DNA of 5,354 nucleotides from Anaerolineae bacterium (GTDB taxonomy: Bacteria; Chloroflexota; Anaerolineae; Anaerolineales; Villigracilaceae), in contig PLNY01000190.1 of the NCBI GenBank assembly GCA_003141915.1, positions 1 to 5,354 on the forward strand, read 5' to 3'. A program made the position numbers and the translations under genes. Numbering within the stretch: position 1 is the first letter of the stretch; every line of letters begins with the position of its first letter. The notes below the pieces were generated by a model. That model saw only the letters and a list, made by a program, of their open reading frames with translations, was not told the origin of the DNA and did not search any database. Below, one piece after another: positions 1 to 5,116 of this stretch.

Positions 1-47
1 TGGTTCAAACTACTAAACCACACGTGGTTCAAAATACAAAACCACAC
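1..47 (+). repeat. 24-bp in-frame tandem duplication at the start of the JAMM gene
   Basis: Bases 1-23 and 25-47 match at 21 of 23 positions, differing only at 10/34 and 14/38. With base 24 and the missing base 0 they make a 24-base, 8-codon unit. It encodes VQTTKPHV followed by VQNTKPHV. Each unit begins at an nTG codon, so the duplication has copied or created an in-frame initiator (GTG at 24). The protein may therefore have two possible starts 24 bases apart. Confidence 0.85.
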
Positions 48-695
48 GTGTTTATAGACCATATCATTTATCGGGAGGGCGAGGCGCTCCCTCCGATTTC
101 CCCGGACAATCTCTATGAATACATCATCGCTCAAAACGGCGTATTCGTCCGGTCCGAGCGCGAGGGTTTAGGCGCCGTGATCCCGGTGCTTTCAAATCAA
201 TATATAACCCTGCGCGGCCTCGCAGAACTGAATCCGGAAGTGTCCCTCGGTGCGAAGGTAAAGTTGAAACTGACGGAACAAATCCTGGAGCTGTGCATGG
301 AAGCCATGCCGGACGAATGTTTGATGTGGCTTGGCTGGCAGGATGGCGAATATTCCCTGACCGTCCCTGAACAGGCCGCAGGAAGGATGCGCGTGGCGCC
401 GTCCCTGCCATTTCAAAGGGAAGGTGCGGATGCGCTAATCGACTTGCATTCGCATAATTCCATGGCTCCCCGATTCAGCGAGATAGATGATCAGGACGAA
501 ACCGGATTCAGAATCTTTGCAGTGGTGGGCATGCTGGACCAACAGCCATGCATCATGACGCGCGTCGGCGTCTTTGGTCATTTCTGGACCATTCCTCCGG
601 AGCAGGTCTTCGATATGCCGTGCTGGCTGGTGGATTACTTCTCCGTTGTGTTGAGCATGAGTGTGGAGATGAATCATGACTCGCATAAACCTTGA
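1..695 (+). CDS. PRTRC system protein A-like JAMM/JAB domain protein (5' end at or just off window edge)
   Basis: This is a JAMM (JAB1/MPN/Mov34) metalloprotease-fold protein, most like protein A of the PRTRC cassette. The C-terminal half carries an exact JAMM zinc signature, H-x-H-x7-S-x2-D: His142, His144, Ser152 and Asp155 when counted from the GTG at 24. Family members cleave isopeptide or C-terminal bonds of ubiquitin-like proteins; that activity is inferred here. The first visible start is GTG at 24, but the frame stays open to base 3. Bases 1-2 are 'tg', the tail of a possible ATG/GTG codon at position 0, so I favour a start one base outside the window, giving about 231 residues. The N-terminal region (about residues 1-120) has no motif I recognise. 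It overlaps the ThiF gene by 20 bases, so the two are probably co-transcribed and translationally coupled. The PRTRC assignment rests on the JAMM plus ThiF pairing and is fairly firm; the substrate is unknown. Confidence 0.85.
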   Translation, partial: VQTTKPHVVQNTKPHVFIDHIIYREGEALPPISPDNLYEYIIAQNGVFVRSEREGLGAVIPVLSNQYITLRGLAELNPEVSLGAKVKLKLTEQILELCMEAMPDECLMWLGWQDGEYSLTVPEQAAGRMRVAPSLPFQREGADALIDLHSHNSMAPRFSEIDDQDETGFRIFAVVGMLDQQPCIMTRVGVFGHFWTIPPEQVFDMPCWLVDYFSVVLSMSVEMNHDSHKP

Positions 696-1533
696 TGCGA
701 GTGATGCCCGCATCCTCCTGCTCCCTGAATTCGAACGACTGGAATTGTATCTGGTCGGTTGTGGTGGTACTGGCTCGTGGCTCGCGCCGCATGTCGCGCG
801 CATTGCCCGTTTGTTCCATGACCTGAATGGCATGGATCTGCAGGTCACATTCATCGATAAGGATAGGGTGGAAGAAAAGAATACCTATCGACAGAATTTT
901 GTGCCGGCGGAGATCGGGCACTATAAAGCGGAGACCCTGGCCATAAGATACAGTCTGTCCACCGGCTGCAATATCGGGGCCTCGACCAAGCCCTTCGCAG
1001 CCAGTGATTGCTCAAAGCATTCCAGTGAAAATACACTGAGAGTGTTCATCGGCTGCGTTGACAATCCAGCCGCGCGACGTGAGTTGGAGCGTACGATCAA
1101 ACATACAGAGTGGAGAACATTTTGCATCCTGCTGGATTGTGGAAACCATATGCGCTCCGGCCAGGTGATCGTTGGAACAACGCCCGTGGAAGATATGAAG
1201 CCATTCAAGCATTTCCCTGGTTACTGCACATGGCTGCCCAAGCCATCGGTTTGGCACAAAGAACTAATAACCGAAACTGAGGTTGAGGAAAAGAAAAAGC
1301 CAGTGAGTGAGATGTCGTGCGCAGAGATCGCCATGATGGACCAGCAAGGATTATCCGTCAACGCAGTGATCGCTGCGTTTGCCGCCGATTATCTGGTTCA
1401 GATCCTGCTTACGCAGAACTTGAACCGCTTCGCAACCTACATCGACTTGGACGGCATGATCACGCATCGCTATATCACACCCAGAGTCATCAAGAGCACG
1501 CAGCTGAAAGAGGCGATGAGAGGCGCTTGTTAG
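676..1533 (+). CDS. PRTRC system ThiF family protein (E1-like adenylating enzyme)
   Basis: A ThiF/MoeB/E1-fold protein of 285 residues, probably the ThiF component of the PRTRC cassette. Proteins of this fold bind ATP and adenylate the C-terminus of a ubiquitin-like partner; that reaction is inferred here. A Rossmann glycine loop GCGGTG lies at residues 28-33. The E1 nucleotide and arginine-finger region follows at 59-74, with Asp61, Asp63, Glu66, Asn69, Arg72 and Gln73, then Lys84. A CVDN motif at 127-130 matches the usual 'DN..aR' segment (Arg134/135). A C-terminal MSCAEIA motif at 213-219 supplies Cys215, a candidate catalytic or thioester cysteine. The ATG at 676 has GGAG eight bases upstream and lies within the end of the JAMM gene (20-base overlap). 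A JAMM gene directly followed by ThiF matches the order I recall for PRTRC loci. No rhodanese or MoeZ-like tail is present, arguing against a thiamine or molybdopterin role. Confidence 0.88.
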   Translation: MTRINLDASDARILLLPEFERLELYLVGCGGTGSWLAPHVARIARLFHDLNGMDLQVTFIDKDRVEEKNTYRQNFVPAEIGHYKAETLAIRYSLSTGCNIGASTKPFAASDCSKHSSENTLRVFIGCVDNPAARRELERTIKHTEWRTFCILLDCGNHMRSGQVIVGTTPVEDMKPFKHFPGYCTWLPKPSVWHKELITETEVEEKKKPVSEMSCAEIAMMDQQGLSVNAVIAAFAADYLVQILLTQNLNRFATYIDLDGMITHRYITPRVIKSTQLKEAMRGAC

Positions 1534-1538
1534 CGGTT

Positions 1539-1634
1539 CTGACCAGATCAGAAAAGTCGTCTTGGGTATTCCTCTTTTGATAGGCACAACCAAGGCCTGA
1601 CAGAAATTCTGCCAGGCCTGCTTCATCTGGTCAG
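1539..1634 (+). other. nested inverted repeats after the ThiF gene (possible factor-dependent or imperfect terminator)
   Basis: A central near-perfect palindrome spans 1593-1619. AGGCCTG/CAGGCCT arms and CAGAA/TTCTG arms pair, interrupted by one A-C mismatch (1600/1612), with about one unpaired central base at 1606. It is bracketed by a 10-base inverted repeat, CTGACCAGAT at 1539-1548 and ATCTGGTCAG at 1625-1634. A weaker 6-bp stem TTCTGA/TCAGAA sits at 1537-1553. Its position, about 60 bases past the ThiF stop, suits a transcript end, but no T-tract follows, so it is not a classical intrinsic terminator. It could instead be a cruciform or a remnant of a mobile-element end. Confidence 0.5.
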
Positions 1635-1640
1635 CGGCGA

Positions 1641-1772
1641 TTACCGATGATCGAGCAGAGCATTTGGATTTTCTTTGGCTTGCGCGGAATGGCGCAAGAC
1701 GATATCGTGCGCCTCGTATTCGGTTTGCAGAATGACACCGCCCTGGTCAAAGAAGATGGCGCGCAGAGTCAT
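1641..1772 (-). pseudogene. N-terminal remnant of a HAD-family hydrolase (43 codons)
   Basis: Read on the minus strand from ATG at 1772, this short frame begins MTLRAIFFDQGGVILQTEYE and ends at TAA 1641-1643. The hhhhDxGG(V) block, with Asp9 where HAD enzymes have their nucleophile, is typical of the first strand of HAD-like phosphatases of the 'FDxGGVL..TE' type. Normal family members run to roughly 200 residues. Here the likeness stops after about residue 21 and the frame ends at 43, so the rest of the hydrolase, including the second Asp and the Lys and DD motifs, is absent. The ATG overlaps the TGA of the upstream Lys-rich frame (ATGA), a normal operon arrangement that suggests both are remnants of one former transcription unit. 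HAD identity rests on one motif. Confidence 0.5.
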
Positions 1773-1894
1773 TTGCGCTTGGTCTTTTTTGCCGCGGTTT
1801 TCTTAACTGCCTTCTTGGGCCTTGGCTTGGCCTTGACGGGTTTCTTGGCCGCTGGCTTTTTAACCGCCGGCTCTGCTGGCTGGTATACCGATAC
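1769..1894 (-). pseudogene. C-terminal Lys/Ala/Pro-rich tail of a lost protein
   Basis: On the minus strand an open frame of 41 codons runs from 1894 to a TGA at 1771-1769. Its last 31 residues are almost only Lys, Ala, Pro, Val and Thr, with KKPAAKKPVKAKP-like segments, as in the basic tails of histone H1-like, HU-like or other DNA-binding bacterial proteins. There is no start codon: an in-frame TGA sits at 1897-1895, just 5' of it. What remains is therefore the tail of a gene whose body is missing. Its stop overlaps the ATG of the HAD remnant. On the plus strand the same bases produce a 89-codon frame rich in Leu, Ala, Gly and Phe, which I regard as a shadow. The parent protein cannot be named. 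Confidence 0.45.
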
Positions 1895-1944
1895 TCAAGA
1901 AGAGCGTACACTATAAGCCTAGGACGGTCGGGAGTGGAACAGGA

Positions 1945-1978
1945 CCCGAAGTAAAAGTCGGGGGACAGACCCTTACTT
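1945..1978. repeat. repeat-like element scar with GGGGACAGACCC core
   Basis: The segment holds a small CCCGA/TCGGG stem (1945-1949 with 1958-1962) followed by GGGGACAGACCC (1961-1972) and CTTACTT. From memory, GGGTCTGTCCCC-type motifs recur in many bacterial genomes as dispersed repeats, sometimes near REP-associated IS200-like transposases; I cannot check this here. It lies exactly where the minus-strand Lys-rich frame and the plus-strand VWA fragment both lose their 5' parts, as expected of an insertion or recombination point. Confidence 0.35.
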
Positions 1979-2179
1979 GAAATAGTTTACGATGAAATTA
2001 CCATAAATGAAGAAGTCAAGAGCGTGGTCATCAACATGGAACATGCCGCCTTCGATCAGGGCTTGGCGCAAAGCCTGGCCGAGCATTTGAAAGCGCCATG
2101 CTACGCCTTGAGCGAATTGAAAGCGGGAAATTTGTATCACGCGGTGAACGATGAAATGGCAAGGCCGTTAAAAAAATGA
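1955..2179 (+). pseudogene. C-terminal fragment of a VWA / magnesium-chelatase subunit D-like protein
   Basis: A plus-strand frame is open from 1955 (after TAA 1952-1954) to TGA 2177-2179. From about 1985 it reads like real protein: VVINMEHAAFDQGLAQSLAE, then ALSELKAGNLYHAV. This resembles the end of the VWA domain of BchD/ChlD-type chelatase subunits, where a 'VVIDTE..xx.GLAxxLAxxLGA..Y.L..L' pattern is common. The first ten codons come from the repeat-like element, so the true 5' portion is missing. The only inner in-frame ATG is at 2036, with no obvious ribosome binding site. A strong terminator begins seven bases after the stop, which supports this being an authentic gene end. The family call is from recalled pattern only and is tentative. 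Confidence 0.4.
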
Positions 2180-2185
2180 TAATAC

Positions 2186-2219
2186 AGACCTCCGAGATTT
2201 CTGAAAATCTCGGAGGTCT
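2186..2219. terminator. strong bidirectional intrinsic terminator
   Basis: A perfect 15-bp inverted repeat, AGACCTCCGAGATTT (2186-2200) and AAATCTCGGAGGTCT (2205-2219), has a 4-base CTGA loop. On the plus strand it is followed by AATTTTTG. On the minus strand it is followed, after a few bases, by a run of seven T (complement of 2170-2176). It ends the plus-strand fragment (stop at 2179) and the converging TIR gene (stop codon at 2241-2239), so it serves both directions. Confidence 0.9.
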
Positions 2220-2238
2220 AATTTTTGCTCTTTGCTCT

Positions 2239-3780
2239 TTATTTCGCTGCACTCATCGCACAACGAAAACCCATACTGGGGCTGGAACTCGCTGGATAGG
2301 CCCATTCACGGACGACGGAATAAATATTGTACTTGGCGTTGAGCCACGAGCCACCACGAAACACTCGGAACTGACCCGAATCCGGGCCCAAAGGATTCGA
2401 TGCTGGCGAATTTTGATAATAGATATCGCCATACCAGTCATTTACCCATTGCCAGACATTGCCTGCCATATCCAGTGCACCGTACGGGCTGGCCCCTTTG
2501 GGATAACTTCCAACTGCTGTTGTATCACCAACATTCAAATTGTAATTGAGCAGTGTATTGTCAGGCGCGCTGTTGCCCCACGGATAAATTTTTCCGTCCG
2601 TGCCGCGCGCTGCTTTTTCCCATTCGGCTTCTGTTGGCAATCTTCGATCTGCCCATTTGCAATAAGCTGTAGCATCATGCCAGGAAACGGAGATCACGGG
2701 ATAGTTATCGTATTGTGAATTGCCATAATAACTGGAATGAGTGTTGGAACTAGTCGTTGGAGTTTTACAAACACCAGCGTTTACACAGAGAGCATACATT
2801 TTGTTTGTTATATCGGTCCGATCAATCCAAAAGGAATCTAGATAAACTATGTGAACAGGTTTTTCATCTGGGTTGCCATTATCAATTCCCATTGTGAAAT
2901 TACTTGCCGGCACGTAGAGCAAAGTCATACCGTCATTATCAGAAATCATGGTCGAGCCAATGCCAAGCGTGGGAGTTCCTAGAAGAATAGGCGTTTGAGT
3001 TGACCAAGGTGTAGTTGTAGGAATAGGTGTTTGAATTGGTAAAAGTGTTGAAGATACCAGAGTTTGGAATGGTGTAGGGGATGAAATATGTGATAGCCTA
3101 GTCGGACTAGCAATAATTCCAAGCCACCCAATGAAACCTACAACAAAAATCAAAATACCAAGCATTATATAAATGGCTTGCATAGCCGGTTTTGATTTCA
3201 CACTTGGTTTCACACTAGGAGATGGCTTAAGTCGAGTCTCGTATTCTAATTGTCTTATTTTATTGTCAATCCCTGGGAAAAGAGGATCAATTCGTTTTAT
3301 TTTGTAATAAATCCTTAATGCATCCGAAAACTTTCCTAATAATTCAAATTGAATCGCTTGACTTTCAAGTTTCTTTAACTCATCAAGATCATCTTTAGTC
3401 TTCTTGCGAGGCGTTACATTTGCCAACCGCTTATAGAATTTTTCGGGAGGCAATGATTTATCGCGAACATCTACATATTGAAGTACTTGAACAGCTAACC
3501 ATTGCTTTCCTTCAAGCAACAAAGGAAATATGGGTATCCCGTTTTCTCTAGCGCGATCCAATTCGTTCTGCACCCAAAACGAATCAAAAGATCGCGGTGT
3601 CATTACAAGAATTAGTGCATCGCTTGAATCCAGTTGCTTTTGAATCTCTTTAGGCCACTCTATTCCATAATCAATGCGATCATCAATCCAAAAATCGAAG
3701 CCTTCATTCTGAAGTGCTTCTTGAAGTCTATGGACATACTCTTTGTCTTTGTGGCTGTAGCTGATGAATATATAACTCAT
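2239..3780 (-). CDS. TIR domain - transmembrane - FGE/SUMF1-fold membrane protein
   Basis: An intact gene for 513 residues. Residues 1 to about 125 form a TIR domain: it opens with IFISYSHKDKEY, has DFWID near 29-33, and W69-x3-E73 fits the place of the catalytic glutamate of NAD-cleaving TIRs. Residues 131-183 are helical and TPR-like (ELLGKFSDALRIYYKIKRID). Lys-rich residues 185-198 precede one membrane span at about 202-224, predicting a cytoplasmic TIR. Residues 225-280 are a Ser/Thr/Pro-rich stalk. Residues 283-513 match the formylglycine-generating enzyme fold: LPTEAEWEKAARG (381-393), YPWG (399-402), AGNVWQW (439-445), FRGGSW (474-479) and GFRCA (504-508). The two copper-binding cysteines of true FGE enzymes appear to be replaced (about Ile486 and Arg491), so the domain more likely binds a ligand than oxidises cysteine. 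The gene is AT-richer than its neighbours, especially the 5' half, and has no clear Shine-Dalgarno site. Function (sensor, NADase effector or defence) is inferred. Confidence 0.93.
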   Translation of the reverse strand: MSYIFISYSHKDKEYVHRLQEALQNEGFDFWIDDRIDYGIEWPKEIQKQLDSSDALILVMTPRSFDSFWVQNELDRARENGIPIFPLLLEGKQWLAVQVLQYVDVRDKSLPPEKFYKRLANVTPRKKTKDDLDELKKLESQAIQFELLGKFSDALRIYYKIKRIDPLFPGIDNKIRQLEYETRLKPSPSVKPSVKSKPAMQAIYIMLGILIFVVGFIGWLGIIASPTRLSHISSPTPFQTLVSSTLLPIQTPIPTTTPWSTQTPILLGTPTLGIGSTMISDNDGMTLLYVPASNFTMGIDNGNPDEKPVHIVYLDSFWIDRTDITNKMYALCVNAGVCKTPTTSSNTHSSYYGNSQYDNYPVISVSWHDATAYCKWADRRLPTEAEWEKAARGTDGKIYPWGNSAPDNTLLNYNLNVGDTTAVGSYPKGASPYGALDMAGNVWQWVNDWYGDIYYQNSPASNPLGPDSGQFRVFRGGSWLNAKYNIYSVVREWAYPASSSPSMGFRCAMSAAK

Positions 3781-3818
3781 GGAAAAACCCGCGAAATAAG
3801 TAGCAATGATGTGTCGAA

Positions 3819-3824
3819 ATTATA
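3819..3824 (-). promoter_or_regulatory. candidate -10 box for the TIR-FGE gene
   Basis: The minus strand reads an exact TATAAT 38 bases upstream of the ATG (preceded by GGCT). No good TTGACA-like -35 is seen at 16-18 bases spacing. The intergenic stretch 3781-3894 holds nothing else I can recognise, so this is the best promoter candidate for the gene. Confidence 0.35.
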
Positions 3825-3894
3825 AGCCTATTCGATCCATTCGCCAGAACAAATCATCCAACATTTTTGCTTCAACGGGACTTAGCCTCGTTAA

Positions 3895-4175
3895 AGTAGC
3901 TGTGGGCGCACACACATGGGCAGTGATCCAACGAACCCGCGTTTCCTGTTCACTGGCAAACTCAAAATCAAATATTGCAAAAAATTGCCAGTTGGCAAGC
4001 CATTGCACCGAAAGTCCATATTGTCAAAGGAGCTGTTAATCAGGACGGCCGGGAGTATTTCTGCCATGCCGTCCTTGCAGATCATCCCAAGGATGCTCCT
4101 CGCATCCGCGAGGACTTCTGCACTCTCTCCGAAAGAAGTCCTGACTCTAACGAACCACCACAAACAAAGAATTAA
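3895..4175 (+). pseudogene. truncated, frameshifted PaaI/hotdog-fold thioesterase remnant
   Basis: Two adjacent plus-strand frames together resemble the second half of a small acyl-CoA thioesterase (4HBT/PaaI hotdog family). In the first frame (from 3895, after TAA 3892-3894) the protein reads GRTHMGSDPTNPRFLFTGKL then KIKYCKKLPVGKPL, the typical 'TG.L.I.Y.KPLPVGKPL' strand pair. After about 4005-4015 the likeness continues in the next frame as HIVKGAVNQDGREYFCHAVL to a TAA at 4173-4175, matching the 'V.G.v...GR.yf.a.a.L' strand that follows in the family. The N-terminal half, including the helix with the catalytic Asp/Glu, is missing. So the gene has lost its 5' part and carries a frameshift. 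No plausible start with a ribosome binding site is seen. The family call is by recalled pattern. Confidence 0.45.
4097..4142. repeat. two adjacent inverted repeats near the end of the thioesterase remnant
   Basis: TCCTCGC (4097-4103) pairs with GCGAGGA (4108-4114) across a 4-base loop. Overlapping it, AGGACTTCT (4111-4119) pairs with AGAAGTCCT (4134-4142) across 14 bases. The two stems share 4111-4114 and are mutually exclusive. No T-tract follows. They could form alternative leader structures ahead of the ORF at 4189, or be chance. Confidence 0.3.
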
Positions 4176-4188
4176 AGAGCATCAAATC

Positions 4189-4440
4189 ATGGGCGAAAAA
4201 GCCACTCGCGCCCGCCATGATCATGATGAAGCTGCCGCTCAATTTTTTAGCGGCCAGCACATGCGCGAGTGGAAATTTTTTCCTGAGCTTCGCACTGAGC
4301 GTGACCAGGCGTACCGCGAAGCGTATCACCAGGAATCCGCATCCTACGATTTTCCAGTTAACGAAAGGAGGTTTCGTGGACGATCAAAATATAAAAGTGG
4401 GAACCACGTTTCGGCTCAAAGAGGGCCCAGCGTGGGGTGA
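4189..4440 (+). CDS. hypothetical protein, 83 aa, overlapping the next gene out of frame
   Basis: The frame begins with ATG at 4189, weakly preceded by AAAGAG about 11 bases upstream, and ends at TGA 4438-4440. The first 60 residues are charged and amphipathic (HDHDEAAAQFFSGQHMREWKF, then RTERDQAYREAYHQ) and look protein-like, probably soluble and helical. I recognise no family. The last 65 bases run through the Shine-Dalgarno site and first codons of the following gene in another frame, and there the residues become Arg/Gly/Ser-rich, as expected of an overprinted tail. The same frame continues upstream into the thioesterase remnant, but that part belongs to the remnant. Translation through this gene could couple to the next. 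It may be an authentic small element gene or a chance ORF. Confidence 0.4.
   Translation: MGEKATRARHDHDEAAAQFFSGQHMREWKFFPELRTERDQAYREAYHQESASYDFPVNERRFRGRSKYKSGNHVSAQRGPSVG
4364..4371 (+). promoter_or_regulatory. strong Shine-Dalgarno site AAAGGAGG fixing the GTG start at 4376
   Basis: AAAGGAGG lies 4 bases before GTG 4376-4378. It decides the start of the 186-residue gene, whose frame otherwise stays open upstream to an ATG at 4217 that has no such site. Confidence 0.8.
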
Positions 4441-4936
4441 GGTGGTTGGCCAGAAGAACGAAAAGATAACCGTCCGTCTGGCTGGTTCTTCCGAAGTACG
4501 AGATTTTGAACACTACGAGATGGAACGATGGATTCGCGAGAGGACAATCGAGTCCGATGGTGTTCATTATGATTCGTATGGATTGTTCGATGGCAGGTCG
4601 TCTTCGCTCAACGGCCATCAATTGGTGATGGGCGTCAAAGGTCCGCAGGCATTCTGTGCATACGACATCGCAACCGGACAACGCCATCCGGATTACGGGC
4701 TGAACGGCACGATCATCGCGGAAGTTCGTGAAGATACTCCGATGTTTGGAATATGGACTTTCAATGCCCGCCTGATCGTTGCAGCTCTGGAAATGTTCAA
4801 GATCATCAAAGCGATCGCGGAACTCATAACAATGGCCGACCGCGATCAGTTGAAAGATTGGGCAGAGTTCGGGGCGCGCGTTTATCAGCACGCCGATTCC
4901 ATCCGCAGTCTCGTTGCAAAGATTGAGGGAAGGTGA
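4376..4936 (+). CDS. hypothetical protein, 186 aa, of the mobile-element backbone
   Basis: I do not recognise this family. The start is GTG 4376, supported by an excellent Shine-Dalgarno site. Residues 6-35 (IKVGTTFRLKEGPAWGEVVG, then KITVRLAG) read like a small SH3/KOW-type beta barrel. Residues 36-60 are rich in Glu, Arg and Trp. The middle, about 60-125, is beta-rich with many Gly, Asp and Tyr. The C-terminal 60 residues are helical (LIVAALEMFKIIKAIAELIT, then a second amphipathic helix ending LVAKIEGR). There is no signal peptide; the Ile/Ala-rich helix is too polar to be a clear membrane span. It shares orientation and close spacing with the short ORFs downstream and with the methylase/helicase-like gene. 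Similar uncharacterised proteins of this size are common next to such genes in plasmids. Codon use agrees with a real gene. Confidence 0.75.
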   Translation: MDDQNIKVGTTFRLKEGPAWGEVVGQKNEKITVRLAGSSEVRDFEHYEMERWIRERTIESDGVHYDSYGLFDGRSSSLNGHQLVMGVKGPQAFCAYDIATGQRHPDYGLNGTIIAEVREDTPMFGIWTFNARLIVAALEMFKIIKAIAELITMADRDQLKDWAEFGARVYQHADSIRSLVAKIEGR

Positions 4937-4937
4937 G

Positions 4938-5030
4938 ATGTCGAAACATGTGCCAACACCCTGGATCGTTCAAAAGGAGATCTCATTGACCGATACAACC
5001 ATGATGACCATCGATGGATGCCATGAATAA
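4938..5030 (+). CDS. possible 30-aa small protein
   Basis: ATG at 4938 follows the previous stop (4934-4936) by one base and has GGGAAGGTGAG directly upstream, a usable ribosome binding site. It reads MSKHVPTPWIVQKEISLTDT and ten further residues to TAA 5028-5030. No family is recognised. The tight coupling favours translation; the short length argues for caution. Confidence 0.35.
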   Translation: MSKHVPTPWIVQKEISLTDTTMMTIDGCHE

Positions 5031-5088
5031 ACAGCGGTTCGCGGAGTGGGAAGCAAAGTGGGATAAGGAAAAAACCAGAACAAAATAA
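5014..5088 (+). CDS. possible 24-aa charged microprotein
   Basis: A second tiny frame starts at ATG 5014 (or in-frame ATG 5023, giving 21 residues) and ends at TAA 5086-5088. It overlaps the previous ORF in another frame. The sequence after the second Met is NKQRFAEWEAKWDKEKTRTK, an amphipathic, highly charged helix with two Trp. The ribosome binding site is weak, so the call is tentative. Confidence 0.3.
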   Translation: MDAMNKQRFAEWEAKWDKEKTRTK

Positions 5089-5116
5089 ATAACCTATCCA
5101 TCACTCTATATTGTGA

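Noticed and set aside
1..47. Start of a CRISPR-like or iteron array
   Set aside because: Only two adjacent units without spacers, and they are in frame within a coding sequence.
1529..1640. Possible integron attC-like site (GTTAGCG plus inverted repeats)
   Set aside because: No matching RYYYAAC/GTTRRRY pair in the required order, and no integrase or cassette array.
1647..1916. Plus-strand 89-codon frame resembling a membrane protein
   Set aside because: Its hydrophobic run is the complement of Lys/Ala codons of the minus-strand basic tail, and its first part is antisense to the HAD-like start; it has no ribosome binding site.
2239..2450. The FGE-fold C-terminus as target of a diversity-generating retroelement
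   Set aside because: FGE/lectin-fold proteins can be such targets, but no template repeat or reverse transcriptase is in the window.
2176..2718. Plus-strand 180-codon frame opposite the FGE domain
   Set aside because: It is antisense to strongly conserved FGE motifs and contains the terminator hairpin.
4217..4375. Upstream ATG start (4217) for the 186-residue protein
   Set aside because: No ribosome binding site there, and the extra 53 residues are a shadow of the 83-codon frame; GTG 4376 has AAAGGAGG at the right distance.
3916..4440. A single 174-codon plus-strand gene
   Set aside because: Its first part matches the thioesterase remnant up to a frameshift, the middle has no family-like character, and a separate ATG at 4189 starts the protein-like part.
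4358..4891. Minus-strand 177-codon frame
   Set aside because: It is antisense to the well-supported 186-residue gene and has no start signal or family-like content.
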